A stretch of 44,844 nucleotides of DNA from positions 1 to 44,844 of the forward strand of contig CACYOR010000003.1 in NCBI GenBank assembly GCA_902775985.1, written 5' to 3'. Both the position numbers and the translations under genes were made by a program. The DNA comes from Oscillospiraceae bacterium. Lineage in GTDB: Bacteria > Bacillota > Clostridia > Oscillospirales > Oscillospiraceae. The notes under the pieces are model-generated. The model did no database searches, was not told where the DNA came from, and saw nothing but the letters and a program-made list of their open reading frames with translations. Numbering within the stretch: position 1 is the first letter of the stretch; the number at the start of each line of letters is the position of its first letter. Shown here one piece after another: positions 32,271-40,007 of the stretch.

Positions 32271-33029
32271 CTATCCCTTCATGCGCTGCCGCAAAATCTC
32301 ATACATCGTGATCGCCGCGGCGGCGGAGGCGTTGAGGGAACTGAGCTGCCCCTTCATGGGCAGGCTCACGATAAAATCACAGCTCTCCGAGACCAGGCGG
32401 CCCATGCCGTCCCCCTCGGAGCCGATCACCAGCGCCAGAGGGCCGGTGAAATCGGTGTGCCACAGGTCGCTGGAGCCGGTGGCGGCGGTGCCGTAGACCC
32501 AGAGCCCCTTCTCCTTGAGCTCCCGGATCACGGCCGGGAGATTGGGGACGCGGGCGATGGCCATATGCTCGGCCGCGCCGGCGCTGGCCTTGTCCACAAT
32601 GGCGGTGAGCCCGGCGCTGCGGCGCTTGGGGATGATGACCCCGTGGGCCCCGGCGCACTCCGCCGAGCGGATGATGGCGCCCAGGTTGTGCCCGTCGCTG
32701 ATCTCATCGCAGACGATGACAAAGGGGGCCTCCTGCCGCTCCTCGGCGATGGCGAGGATGTCCTCCACCGTGCAGTACTCCCGCACGGCACACACGGCGA
32801 TCACGCCCTGGTGGGCGTGGGTCTGGCTCATGAAGTCCAGCTTGCGCCGGTCGCACTCCACCACCACGATGCCCTTGTCCCGGGCCTTGGAGGCGATATG
32901 CCCCAGGGTCTTGTCCACCTCGCCCTTATTGATAAAGAGCTTGTCGATGGCCCGCCCGGCCCGCAGCGCCTCGATGACGGCGTTGCGCCCTTCGATGATC
33001 TCATTCTGGATGCCGCTTTCTCTCTCCAT
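32271..33029 (-). CDS. rlmB: TrmH/SpoU family 23S rRNA 2'-O-methyltransferase
   Basis: The 252-residue protein has the substrate-binding N-domain (IIEGRNAVIEALRAGR, THAHQGVIAV) and the trefoil-knot SPOUT domain with all three motifs: DEISDGHNLGAIIRSAECAGAHGVI, LALVIGSEGDGMGRLV, and IVSLPMKGQLSSLNASAAAAI. This matches RlmB-type enzymes that methylate the ribose of G2251 in 23S rRNA using S-adenosylmethionine; assignment to RlmB rather than another TrmH subgroup is from overall pattern. I start at the Met 15 codons into the longest frame because relatives begin there and GGAG precedes it. The large membrane protein gene follows downstream. Confidence 0.88.
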   Translation of the reverse strand: MERESGIQNEIIEGRNAVIEALRAGRAIDKLFINKGEVDKTLGHIASKARDKGIVVVECDRRKLDFMSQTHAHQGVIAVCAVREYCTVEDILAIAEERQEAPFVIVCDEISDGHNLGAIIRSAECAGAHGVIIPKRRSAGLTAIVDKASAGAAEHMAIARVPNLPAVIRELKEKGLWVYGTAATGSSDLWHTDFTGPLALVIGSEGDGMGRLVSESCDFIVSLPMKGQLSSLNASAAAAITMYEILRQRMKG

Positions 33030-33203
33030 TGCATAATACTCCAACTTACAAATATACTCATACCAATATATCACAAGCCAGGATAAATGAAAAGCTTAAA
33101 TTTCTGGATTTTTCAAAGAAAAACGGGGCTGAGGGAAAGACGAAGTCCTTCCGTAGAGGCTGGCGTCCTCGACAGCCCGCGCGGGACAAGGAAAAGGAAC
33201 GGA

Positions 33204-33250
33204 AAATCTCCGGCGAAAACGGTGAAGATGACCGAATTGGCCGGAGATTT
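33204..33250 (-). terminator. Hairpin after the amylase gene
   Basis: Eleven-base arms AAATCTCCGGC (33204-33214) and GCCGGAGATTT (33240-33250) with an inner CGGT/ACCG pairing in the loop. It lies about 90 bases downstream of the amylase stop on the minus strand and ends in four T, so it may be its terminator. Confidence 0.45.
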
Positions 33251-33274
33251 CTGTAATCGTAATCGTATTCTGCC

Positions 33275-33302
33275 GGGACGTCGCGGACGCCGTCCCCTAC
33301 AA
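33275..33302 (-). repeat. Possible REP-like element with GTAGGGG head
   Basis: GGGACG (33275-33280) pairs with CGTCCC (33291-33296) with one internal mismatch, and on the minus strand the palindrome begins TGTAGGGG, the same head as the REP-like elements of the RAYT gene. The arms differ in sequence, so this is a weaker match. The 309-base gap between rlmB and the amylase gene holds this, the hairpin at 33204 and no gene. Confidence 0.5.
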
Positions 33303-33338
33303 CCCGCCTATGAAAGCCTGTTTTCCAGCCTCGTAAAT

Positions 33339-34847
33339 TCAATGAGTGAAAACGGCGATGGAGCGGGCGGGCATACGAAGCCGCGTGCCCTCCGGCTGCC
33401 AGATCACGGCGAGCTCCGGATCGGTGCAGAGGGAGGCGGCGAGGGTCTCAAAGCCGGGGGCGTACTGTGCCGGGTCCAGTTGCACCGGAGAGGCGGAGGG
33501 ATTGACGATGAGCAGCAGCTCCTCGCCCTCATGTGCCCGGCGAATCAGGCAGATCTCGTCAAACTCGCAGGGGAGCACCTCGCTGCGGCCCCAGGCGATG
33601 GCGGGGAACTGCCGCCGCAGGGCCAGGGCGGCCCGGTAATAATTCAGGATCGAGGCGGGATCGCCCTCCTGCTCGGCCACGGAGGGATAGGCGTATTCCA
33701 CCTTGGTCGTGCCGGGAGGCGGAAGCGTGGTCTCCTCCTCGCTCGTCCAGAGCATGCCGATGCGCTTGTTGGGGTCTTCGCCGCTGCCCACCATGCCGAT
33801 CTCCTGCCCGTAGTAGAGGAAGAGATCGCCCCGCATCAGGGCCAGCAGGCCGAAGGCCATCTTGGTCTTGTCCGGATCGCTCCGGCCGGTGAAGCCCACG
33901 GTGCGCCCGGTGTCGTGGTTTTCCAGGAAAGGCGCGGGGATGCTGCCCTCCGGCAGCGTCGCCTCCAGCAGGGAAGTGTATTCGCCGTAGCTGCGGCCCG
34001 GATGGCGGTTGGCCCGGCCCAGGACTTTGGCGATGTAGCCCTCGCTCTGGGAGACGGGGAAGGTAAAGAAACTGTCCACCCGGGACTGGGCATAGCGGGC
34101 GATGGCGTCCAGGCCCTCCCAGGCCTCGGCCACCAGGAAGCAGTCCGGTGCGACCGCATGGGCCGTGTCGGCCAGCCAGTCGAGAAAGTCGATGTTGTCC
34201 GCGGCCCGGCCGGTGTAATAGCTGGTGACTGCGTCCAGACGGAAGCCGTCCACCCCCACGTCCTCCAGCCAGAAGCGGAAGATCGCGCGGATCTCCTCCC
34301 GTACGGCGGGATTGTCCAGATTGAGATCGGGCATGGAGTCCACGAAGCGGCACTCGTACCAGCTCTCCCCGCAGGGGGCATAGCCGTCCGCAGGCCCCGA
34401 CGACCAGTTGAAGTAGTCCCGGTAGGGGGAGGCGGGGTCCGCAGCGGCGCTGAGAAACCAGGGGTGGAGGCTGGAGCAGTGGTTGATTGGCAGATCCAGG
34501 ATCAGGCGCAGGCCCCGCGCGTGGGCCTCCTCCAGCAGCTGGCGCAGATCGTCCAGACTGCCGTACTCCGGATCTATGGCGCAGTAGTCCGTCACGTCAT
34601 ACTTGTGGTAGCTGGGGGAGGGCATGACGGGCATGAGCCAGATGCCGCCGACGCCCAGGGAGGCCACATAGTCCAGTTTGTTCCGGACACCGTTCAGATC
34701 CCCGATCCCGTCGCCGTCGCTGTCGGAGAAGGAGCGGACGAAGACTTCGTACCAGTCGATGCCCGGCTCCGCCTCGGCGCGGGCGGAGGGGAGTAGGGAG
34801 AACAGGAGAAGGAGCGAGAGAAGCGTGCTCAGAATGCGGCGTTTCAC
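33339..34847 (-). CDS. Secreted alpha-amylase family (GH13) glycoside hydrolase
   Basis: The 502-residue protein has an N-terminal signal peptide (about 1-24, ending SARA) and a GH13 catalytic barrel. Conserved regions: ILDLPINHCS, then GFRLDAV with nucleophile Asp205, FLVAEAWEG with acid/base Glu241, and FLENHD with Asp312; a beta-sandwich C-domain follows. It should cleave alpha-1,4-glucans such as starch or maltodextrin outside the membrane. No Cys lipobox or wall-anchor motif is visible, so it is probably released. The GTG start at 34847 is fixed by the strong GGAGGTGAT just upstream. It is divergent from the maltodextrin-type ABC importer and probably co-regulated with it. Confidence 0.92.
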   Translation of the reverse strand: MKRRILSTLLSLLLLFSLLPSARAEAEPGIDWYEVFVRSFSDSDGDGIGDLNGVRNKLDYVASLGVGGIWLMPVMPSPSYHKYDVTDYCAIDPEYGSLDDLRQLLEEAHARGLRLILDLPINHCSSLHPWFLSAAADPASPYRDYFNWSSGPADGYAPCGESWYECRFVDSMPDLNLDNPAVREEIRAIFRFWLEDVGVDGFRLDAVTSYYTGRAADNIDFLDWLADTAHAVAPDCFLVAEAWEGLDAIARYAQSRVDSFFTFPVSQSEGYIAKVLGRANRHPGRSYGEYTSLLEATLPEGSIPAPFLENHDTGRTVGFTGRSDPDKTKMAFGLLALMRGDLFLYYGQEIGMVGSGEDPNKRIGMLWTSEEETTLPPPGTTKVEYAYPSVAEQEGDPASILNYYRAALALRRQFPAIAWGRSEVLPCEFDEICLIRRAHEGEELLLIVNPSASPVQLDPAQYAPGFETLAASLCTDPELAVIWQPEGTRLRMPARSIAVFTH

Positions 34848-34886
34848 GGGCGCATCACCTCCGGGAAAGAGACAATCATTTTCTTG

Positions 34887-34916
34887 ATTATACCGCGGAA
34901 AATACAGAATCGGCAA
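34887..34916 (-). promoter_or_regulatory. Promoter of the amylase gene
   Basis: On the minus strand TTGCCG (34916-34911), 18 bases, TATAAT (34892-34887). A CCGCGG palindrome (34893-34898) sits in the spacer directly against the -10 element. Confidence 0.7.
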
Positions 34917-34985
34917 GCGGCAGCCCGGAAAAGGGGAAGGACATTTTTAACAAAAACCAAGGCCTGTTTTTGGCGTTTTGGACAG

Positions 34986-35014
34986 TTGAAGCCCAAAAAC
35001 GGGAGTGCTAAAAT
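34986..35014 (+). promoter_or_regulatory. Promoter of the sugar ABC importer operon
   Basis: TTGAAG (34986-34991), 17 bases, TAAAAT (35009-35014), about 100 bases before the binding-protein start. Confidence 0.65.
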
Positions 35015-35051
35015 GAATCATAAGTGAAAGGGTAGGAATATCCATAGCCCT

Positions 35052-35063
35052 AAACCGCGGTTT
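35052..35063 (+). promoter_or_regulatory. Candidate LacI-type operator for the sugar operon
   Basis: The perfect palindrome AAACCGCGGTTT lies about 30 bases downstream of the expected transcription start. A central CG within an A/T-flanked palindrome is typical of LacI-family sites (MalR, CcpA). The same CCGCGG core occurs in the divergent amylase promoter. No LacI-type gene is in this window. Confidence 0.55.
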
Positions 35064-35116
35064 CAACGCGCTGCGGCGCGTCGAGATAAAATACAAATTG
35101 GAAAGGACAAGGAAAA

Positions 35117-36328
35117 ATGAAAAAGTTTTTAGCCATCGTTCTGGCCCTGTGCCTGGTCGTGGCGCTGGCCGTTCCCGCCTATGCCGCGGGCGACAAGACC
35201 CTGAAGATCTGGGTCCCCGACGCCACCAAAGAGTTCACCGAAAAGCAGGTCGCGACTTTCATGGAAGCCCACCCCGAGTATGCCGACTACGCCGTGACCG
35301 TTGAGGCCGTCGGCGAGGGCGACGCCGCCTCCAACATGCTGACCGACCTGGACGCCGGCGCTGACATCTTCAACTTCGCCCAGGATCAGCTGGCCCGTCT
35401 GGTCGCCGCCGGCGCCCTGATCGAGCTGAGCGAGGAGAACGCCGCCATCGTCGCCGAGGAGAACGACGCCGGCTCCGTCGCCGCCGCCACCATGGGCGAT
35501 CTGGTCTATGCCTATCCCCTGACCTCCGACAACGGCTACTTCCTGTACTATGACAAGAGCGTCGTCTCCGATCCCGGCAGCCTGGAAGCCATCGTGGCCG
35601 ACTGCGAGGCCGCCGGCAAGGGCTTCTACATGGAGATCAACTCCGGCTGGTATCAGCCCGCCTTCTTCTTCGGCGCCGGCTGCACCCTGACCTACGATAC
35701 GGACGACACGGGCGCCTTCACCGCCTGCAACGTGGACTATGCCTCTGACGCCGGCGTCGGCGCGCTGAAGGCCATCGTCGCGCTGGCCAAGTCCCCCGCC
35801 TTCCACAACGGCTCCTCCATCGGCAATGCCACCAATGCCGCCGCCATCGTGGACGGCACCTGGGATTCCGGCGCCGCCAAGGATCTCTTCGGCGACAACT
35901 ATGCCTGCGCCAAGCTCCCCACCTTTGATCTCAACGGCGAGGCCGTGCAGATGAGCGGCTTCGGCGGCTTCAAGCTGCTGGGCGTGAAGCCTCAGACCGA
36001 CGAGGAGAAGCTGGCCCTCTGCGACGAGCTGGCCCTCTTCCTCTCCAGCGGCGAGGTGCAGCTGGCCCGCTTCGAAGAAGTCGGCTGGGGTCCCTCCAAC
36101 CTGAGCGCCAAGGCTGACGAGGCCGTGCAGGCCGACGAGGCCCTCTCCGCTCTGGGCGAGCAGCTGGCCTTCGATATCCCGCAGGGTCAGTACCCCGGCG
36201 ATTACTGGTCTCTGGCCACCGCCCTGGGTGACTCCGTCATCGCCGGCGACTACAACGACGCCGATGACGCCGCCCTGCTCGAGGCGCTGCAGAGCTTCCA
36301 GGATACCTGCATCTCCTACGCCAAGTAA
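35117..36328 (+). CDS. Maltodextrin-type ABC transporter substrate-binding protein
   Basis: The 403-residue protein is a family 1 (MalE-like) solute-binding protein: after an N-terminal signal (MKKFLAIVLALCLVVALAVP) it reads KTLKIWVPDATKEFTEKQV. It contains a hinge-region pattern with LVYAYPLTSDNGYFLYYDKS, where MalE proteins have YP..e...L.YNK. The signal ends in AYA without a lipobox Cys at the cleavage site, unlike most Gram-positive binding proteins, so it may be secreted rather than lipid-anchored. It begins the operon with two permease genes and is separated from them by a 13-bp hairpin that may stabilise its mRNA. Neighbouring amylase suggests malto-oligosaccharides as ligand. Confidence 0.88.
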   Translation: MKKFLAIVLALCLVVALAVPAYAAGDKTLKIWVPDATKEFTEKQVATFMEAHPEYADYAVTVEAVGEGDAASNMLTDLDAGADIFNFAQDQLARLVAAGALIELSEENAAIVAEENDAGSVAAATMGDLVYAYPLTSDNGYFLYYDKSVVSDPGSLEAIVADCEAAGKGFYMEINSGWYQPAFFFGAGCTLTYDTDDTGAFTACNVDYASDAGVGALKAIVALAKSPAFHNGSSIGNATNAAAIVDGTWDSGAAKDLFGDNYACAKLPTFDLNGEAVQMSGFGGFKLLGVKPQTDEEKLALCDELALFLSSGEVQLARFEEVGWGPSNLSAKADEAVQADEALSALGEQLAFDIPQGQYPGDYWSLATALGDSVIAGDYNDADDAALLEALQSFQDTCISYAK

Positions 36329-36340
36329 GTCGGTTTCTCC

Positions 36341-36371
36341 AAGAAGGCAGGGCTCTGGGCCCTGCCTTCTT
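36341..36371 (+). terminator. Intercistronic hairpin after the binding-protein gene
   Basis: Perfect 13-bp stem AAGAAGGCAGGGC (36341-36353 with 36359-36371), five-base loop, with no T run after it. Such hairpins after a binding-protein gene typically protect its message or partly terminate, so that it is made in excess over the permeases. Confidence 0.7.
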
Positions 36372-36409
36372 GATTTGATTGAAAGGAACGATTTCGGGAG
36401 GAGTTAATT

Positions 36410-37801
36410 ATGGGAGTAAACGCACGGGAAGCCGGGCCGATCGCCCGCTTCTTCCGCTGGCTCGGCGGGGATCTGGGAGAGATCGGAGCCAGCTTTGCCC
36501 AGGGGGACTGGAAAAGCAAGCTCTCCTTCCTCATCATGGGCTTTGCGCAGCTCTGCCGCGGGCAGTGGGTCAGGGGCCTGACCATGCTGGCCCTGGAGGG
36601 CGGCATCCTGTTCTATGTGTTCCGCTTCGGCTGGGACTATCTCAGGCACATCCTGACCCTCGGCGTGGTGGAGACCCACAAGCAGGGGCGCATCACAGTC
36701 TGGGGCGACAACAGCTTTTTGATCCTGCTCTACGGTCTGCTGACCATCGTGGCGATCCTGGCGCTCGTGTATCTCTGGCGCCTGAACATCCGCCAGAACC
36801 GGGAGGCAGAGCAGCGCCTGGCCGCCGGCAAGCGCCTGCCCACGAACCGGGAGGATCTGGCCTCGCTCTTCGACAAGAACTTTGACAAGACCCTGCTGGC
36901 CCTGCCGGTCACGGGCATCTTTGTCTTCACGGTGCTGCCGATCATCTTCATGATCTGCATCGCCTTCACCAACTACGACGCCACACACCAGCCGCCCGCC
37001 AAGCTCTTCACCTGGGTGGGCCTGGAAAACTTCAAGGCCCTCTTCGGCATCGGCGGCGAGGGCTTCGGCGGCACCTTCTTCTATGTGCTGGGCTGGACCC
37101 TGGTCTGGGCCTTCTTCGCCACCTTCCTGACCTACTTCCTGGGCATGGCCGTGGCCATCATGATCAACAAGAAGGGCATCAAGCTCAAAAAGCTCTGGCG
37201 CACGATCCTGGTCATGACCATCGCGGTACCCCAGTTCGTGTCCCTTCTGTACGTGGGCAAGATGTTCGCCTCCGACGGCCTCGTGAACGCCTACCTGCTC
37301 AAATGGGGCTGGATCCAGCAGGCGATCCCCTTCTGGGACAACGCCCTCTACGCCCGCATCCTCATCATCGTCATCAACCTCTGGATCGGCATCCCCTACA
37401 CGATGCTGATTGTGACGGGCCTGCTGATGAACATCCCGGCCGAGCTCTACGAGAGCGCCCGCATCGACGGGGCCAACGCCTTCCAGACCTTCCGGAAGAT
37501 CACCCTGCCCTACATGCTCTTTGTGACCGGGCCCTTCCTGCTGACCCAGTTCATCGGCAACCTCAATAACTTTAACGTCATCTTCCTCTTGAACCGTGGC
37601 CGGCCTCAGTCGATGAGCCTGTCGAACAACGCCGGCTCCACCGACCTGCTGGTCACCTGGCTCTATAAGATGACCATCAACGACTCCAACTACAAGATCG
37701 CCGCCGTCATCGGCATCATGGTGTTCCTGGTCACGGCCATTATCTCCCTGGTCGTATACAACACGATGCCGTCGGTGAAAGATGAGGAGGGATTCCAGTA
37801 A
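36410..37801 (+). CDS. MalF-like sugar ABC transporter permease
   Basis: The 463-residue membrane protein resembles MalF: an N-terminal extension with two helices (about 50-70 and 100-120), then a six-helix binding-protein-dependent permease domain. The EAA loop that contacts the ATPase is YESARIDGANAFQTFRKITLP near residue 345 (Tyr-Glu-Ser-Ala, then Gly after Asp). The first 70 residues are unusual for MalF but similar N-terminal segments occur in Firmicutes homologues. GGAGGAG precedes the ATG. Its stop overlaps the start of the next permease (TAATG), so both are translated together. The ATPase must come from elsewhere, for example a shared MsmX/MalK protein. Confidence 0.9.
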   Translation: MGVNAREAGPIARFFRWLGGDLGEIGASFAQGDWKSKLSFLIMGFAQLCRGQWVRGLTMLALEGGILFYVFRFGWDYLRHILTLGVVETHKQGRITVWGDNSFLILLYGLLTIVAILALVYLWRLNIRQNREAEQRLAAGKRLPTNREDLASLFDKNFDKTLLALPVTGIFVFTVLPIIFMICIAFTNYDATHQPPAKLFTWVGLENFKALFGIGGEGFGGTFFYVLGWTLVWAFFATFLTYFLGMAVAIMINKKGIKLKKLWRTILVMTIAVPQFVSLLYVGKMFASDGLVNAYLLKWGWIQQAIPFWDNALYARILIIVINLWIGIPYTMLIVTGLLMNIPAELYESARIDGANAFQTFRKITLPYMLFVTGPFLLTQFIGNLNNFNVIFLLNRGRPQSMSLSNNAGSTDLLVTWLYKMTINDSNYKIAAVIGIMVFLVTAIISLVVYNTMPSVKDEEGFQ

Positions 37802-38643
37802 TGGCGAGAAGAAGAAAAATCGGCAACGCGATCGTCTACCTCATCCTCATTGTCATGAGCATCGTGTGGCTGTTCCCCTTTATCGGCCTGGTTCTGCAGA
37901 GCTTCCGCGGCGAGTATGGCGGCATGGTCAACTATCTCGTCCCCAAGGAGTTCTCCCTGGTCAACTATCAGTTCCTCTTCAGCGACAGCAGCAAGTTTAT
38001 CCGCTGGTACACCAACACCCTGATCATCGCCCTCTTTGTGGCCCTGCTGCAGACCCTGATCGTCATCTGCGTCAGCTACGCCCTCTCCCGCATGCGCTTC
38101 AAGGGCCGCAAAGCGCTGATGAACATCTGGCTGGTGCTGGGCATGTTCCCGGGCTTCCTGACAATGATCTGCCTGTACTATCTGCTCAAGCAGCTGGGCC
38201 TCACCGAGGCCGGCGCGGTGCCCGGTTTGATCCTGATCTCCGTGGCCAGCTCCGGCATGGGCTACTATGTCTGCAAGGGTTATTTTGACACCATCCCCAA
38301 GTCCCTGGACGAGGCGGCCATTCTCGACGGCGCCACCCGCGCCCAGATCCTGGTGAAGATGATCATCCCCCTCTCCAAGCCGATCATCATCTACACCGCG
38401 CTGGTGGCCTTCATGGCCCCCTGGTGCGACTACATCTTCGCCTCCTACGTGGCCTTCGGCAACGAGAACGGCTACAACGTGGCCGTGGCCATGACCCGCT
38501 GGGTCTGGACCAACGACTACCAGGGCTATTTCACCCGCTTCTGCGCGGGCGGCATCCTGGTGGCCATCCCGGTCACGATCCTCTTCATGTGTCTGCAGAA
38601 GTACTACGTCGAGGGCGTCACCGGCGGCTCCGTCAAGGGCTGA
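37801..38643 (+). CDS. MalG-like sugar ABC transporter permease
   Basis: The 280-residue permease has six transmembrane helices and the EAA loop PKSLDEAAILDGATRAQILVKMIIPLSKP split by conserved DEAA.LDGA positions around residue 170. MalG proteins pair with MalF to form the translocation channel for malto-oligosaccharides or related sugars. Its start codon overlaps the previous stop by one base. No ATPase gene follows; the operon ends at a hairpin terminator. Confidence 0.92.
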   Translation: MARRRKIGNAIVYLILIVMSIVWLFPFIGLVLQSFRGEYGGMVNYLVPKEFSLVNYQFLFSDSSKFIRWYTNTLIIALFVALLQTLIVICVSYALSRMRFKGRKALMNIWLVLGMFPGFLTMICLYYLLKQLGLTEAGAVPGLILISVASSGMGYYVCKGYFDTIPKSLDEAAILDGATRAQILVKMIIPLSKPIIIYTALVAFMAPWCDYIFASYVAFGNENGYNVAVAMTRWVWTNDYQGYFTRFCAGGILVAIPVTILFMCLQKYYVEGVTGGSVKG

Positions 38644-38663
38644 GCCCAAATCCGCTTCCAACA

Positions 38664-38700
38664 CAAAGAGACCCCCGGCCATCGGCCGGGTGTTTCTTTG
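38664..38700 (+). terminator. Terminator of the sugar ABC operon
   Basis: CCCGGCC/GGCCGGG core stem with outer AAAGA/TCTTT pairing (38664-38700), followed by a weak T-rich end. Confidence 0.75.
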
Positions 38701-38768
38701 ATAGACAGACAAAGGCGGGTTTTGATTGAAAGGCAAGAGGTCAGCGGTTGCGCCAACGTTTCCCGGGC

Positions 38769-38806
38769 AACGAAAAAAGACAGGCACAAAGCCTGTCTTT
38801 TTCGTT
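38769..38806 (-). terminator. Terminator hairpin behind tRNA-Ala fragment 1
   Basis: A stem of about 16 base pairs with one bulged A (AACGAAAAA.GACAGGC arms, 38769-38785 with 38791-38806), loop ACAAA. On the minus strand it starts right after the CCA of the tRNA fragment and runs into a T tract. Confidence 0.7.
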
Positions 38807-38838
38807 GGTGGAGATAAGCGGGATCGAACCGCTGACCT
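38806..38838 (-). pseudogene. tRNA-Ala 3' end fragment 1 (T-arm and acceptor with CCA)
   Basis: On the minus strand: variable loop end GGTC, T-arm GCGGTTCGATCCCGC and acceptor strand TTATCTCCACCA. The anticodon arm, D-arm and 5' acceptor strand are missing; upstream sequence is an unrelated GC hairpin. Confidence 0.8.
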
Positions 38839-38925
38839 TTCCGGCGGTAAACGCCGGAAAGCCCGCCGGAGGCGGGTTCTGATTGAAATGCAAGAGGTCA
38901 GCGGTGTACAAACCTGCCGGTTTCA

Positions 38926-38967
38926 CCAAATGAAAAAGGCAGCCTTTCGGCTGCCTCGTTCATTTGG
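38926..38967 (-). terminator. Terminator hairpin behind tRNA-Ala fragment 2
   Basis: AGGCAGCC/GGCTGCCT core (loop TTTC) with outer CCAAATGAA/TTCATTTGG arms; on the minus strand it follows the CCA end of fragment 2 and contains a T run. Confidence 0.7.
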
Positions 38968-39009
38968 TGGAGATAAGCGGGATCGAACCGCTGACCTCTT
39001 GAATGCCAT
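38965..39009 (-). pseudogene. tRNA-Ala (GGC) 3' half, fragment 2, likely integration site scar
   Basis: On the minus strand this holds the anticodon loop ATGGCAT (anticodon GGC), the 3' side TCAAG of the anticodon stem, the variable loop, an intact T-arm and acceptor with CCA. The 5' partner CTTGA and the D-arm are absent: beyond 39010 the sequence changes to unrelated AT-richer DNA. The break inside the anticodon arm is where many tyrosine integrases recombine, so this is best read as one end of an integrated or excised element. Confidence 0.78.
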
Positions 39010-39313
39010 TGAGCGCCTCGCAACTTTTGATGGTGAAAAAGTTCGCGAAATCGCAAATATCAAATCATTTTAAAAACTATTTTTAATGGTCAGAACATTG
39101 TGTTTCTTCTTCATTCCAGTCAAATTTACAGTCACGGCTCTGATTCAAGAGGTCAATTCAAGAGGTCGACTGGAATTCATTTTTACAATGAAACTACTAC
39201 TCAAAGACCAAGGCATGAGTTCTTTTTTTGACTGGAAAAACGACAGGAATCAGTCCCACTGTGGAAAATGGCGCGACTGGAATAACAATTCTATTATGAA
39301 GGAGTATAACACA

Positions 39314-39664
39314 GTGAACATCGAATATCATAGACATGGAGACTATTATTTCCCAAATCTTACACTTGAAGATTATAATCCGAAATCTATCGGCAAGTAT
39401 GGCCGGATGCGGAAACGCTATCTGAAAGAGCATCGGCCGATGCTGTATACCAATCTTCTGGCGGCTGGCACGCTGTTTCTGCACCTGGCCGAGATCGACG
39501 AAGCCTGCGAGGGACGCATTGAATTTCTCACCCAACAGATGGCAAAGCAAGAAGGTGTGACAGAAACGCTCAAGGCTACTGATCAGATGGAATGGGTCCG
39601 ACGCATGAACAACATCCGAAACCTGGCAGAAGAGATCGTCCTACACGAGCTCATCTACTGCTGA
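39314..39664 (+). CDS. TnpV-type transposon protein
   Basis: The 116-residue protein matches the TnpV family of clostridial mobilisable transposons (Tn4451-like): YHRHGDYYFPNLTL, then IGKYGRMRKRYLKEHRP, QMEWVRRMNNIRNLAEEIVL and the end HELIYC. Its molecular function is not known. I start at GTG 39314 because AAGGAG at 39299-39304 lies nine bases upstream; an ATG at 39296 overlaps that site. It lies near the left end of the accessory island, just beyond the tRNA scar, and is followed 12 bases later by a DUF6809 gene. The 350 bases before it show no other gene. Confidence 0.88.
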   Translation: MNIEYHRHGDYYFPNLTLEDYNPKSIGKYGRMRKRYLKEHRPMLYTNLLAAGTLFLHLAEIDEACEGRIEFLTQQMAKQEGVTETLKATDQMEWVRRMNNIRNLAEEIVLHELIYC

Positions 39665-39676
39665 GGAGGTGTCGAG

Positions 39677-39958
39677 ATGCTGATTCTGGAAGACCTCTAC
39701 CTCGGTGACGTTCGCCCCAGTGAGCGCAGCTTCAAGCGCAACAGCCAATATGCGAAAGCTCTGGATGACCTTGTGAAAGCCGGAGATGCACTGACCGACA
39801 CACTCACTGAAAAGCAAAAGGAAATGTTCGAAGACTATATGACCGCCCAGCGGGAGGTCAGTGTTCTGACCGATTGTGAGACGTATTGTCTTGCATTCAA
39901 AACCGGGGCAAAAATCATGCTGGATGTGCTGATAGACACTCAAATGAGAGAAATCTGA
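39677..39958 (+). CDS. DUF6809 family small protein
   Basis: The 93-residue protein starts ILEDLYLGDVRPSERSFKRN and has a helical middle (LTEKQKEMFEDYMTAQREV) and end (TDCETYCLAFKTGAKIMLDVL), matching the short helical proteins of clostridial mobile elements classed as DUF6809. Function unknown; their frequent position next to recombinases and TnpV suggests an element-borne role. GGAGGTG at 39663-39669 precedes the ATG. A broken second copy of this gene, in the same orientation, lies at 44630-44753, so the two flank the reductase module. Confidence 0.82.
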   Translation: MLILEDLYLGDVRPSERSFKRNSQYAKALDDLVKAGDALTDTLTEKQKEMFEDYMTAQREVSVLTDCETYCLAFKTGAKIMLDVLIDTQMREI

Positions 39959-40007
39959 TTGCATAAAACTAGGCGGGCTTCAATGCCTGCCCAGTTCATA
40001 TTTCCTC

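Noticed and set aside
38726-39073. An open frame encoding two GGDKRDRTADL peptides
   Set aside because: This peptide is the well-known chance translation of the antisense of tRNA 3' ends; the DNA is explained by the tRNA-Ala fragments and terminators.
39086-39313. Extended TnpV starting at 39086
   Set aside because: The extra N-terminus has no family similarity and no ribosome binding site; GTG 39314 gives the usual TnpV start.
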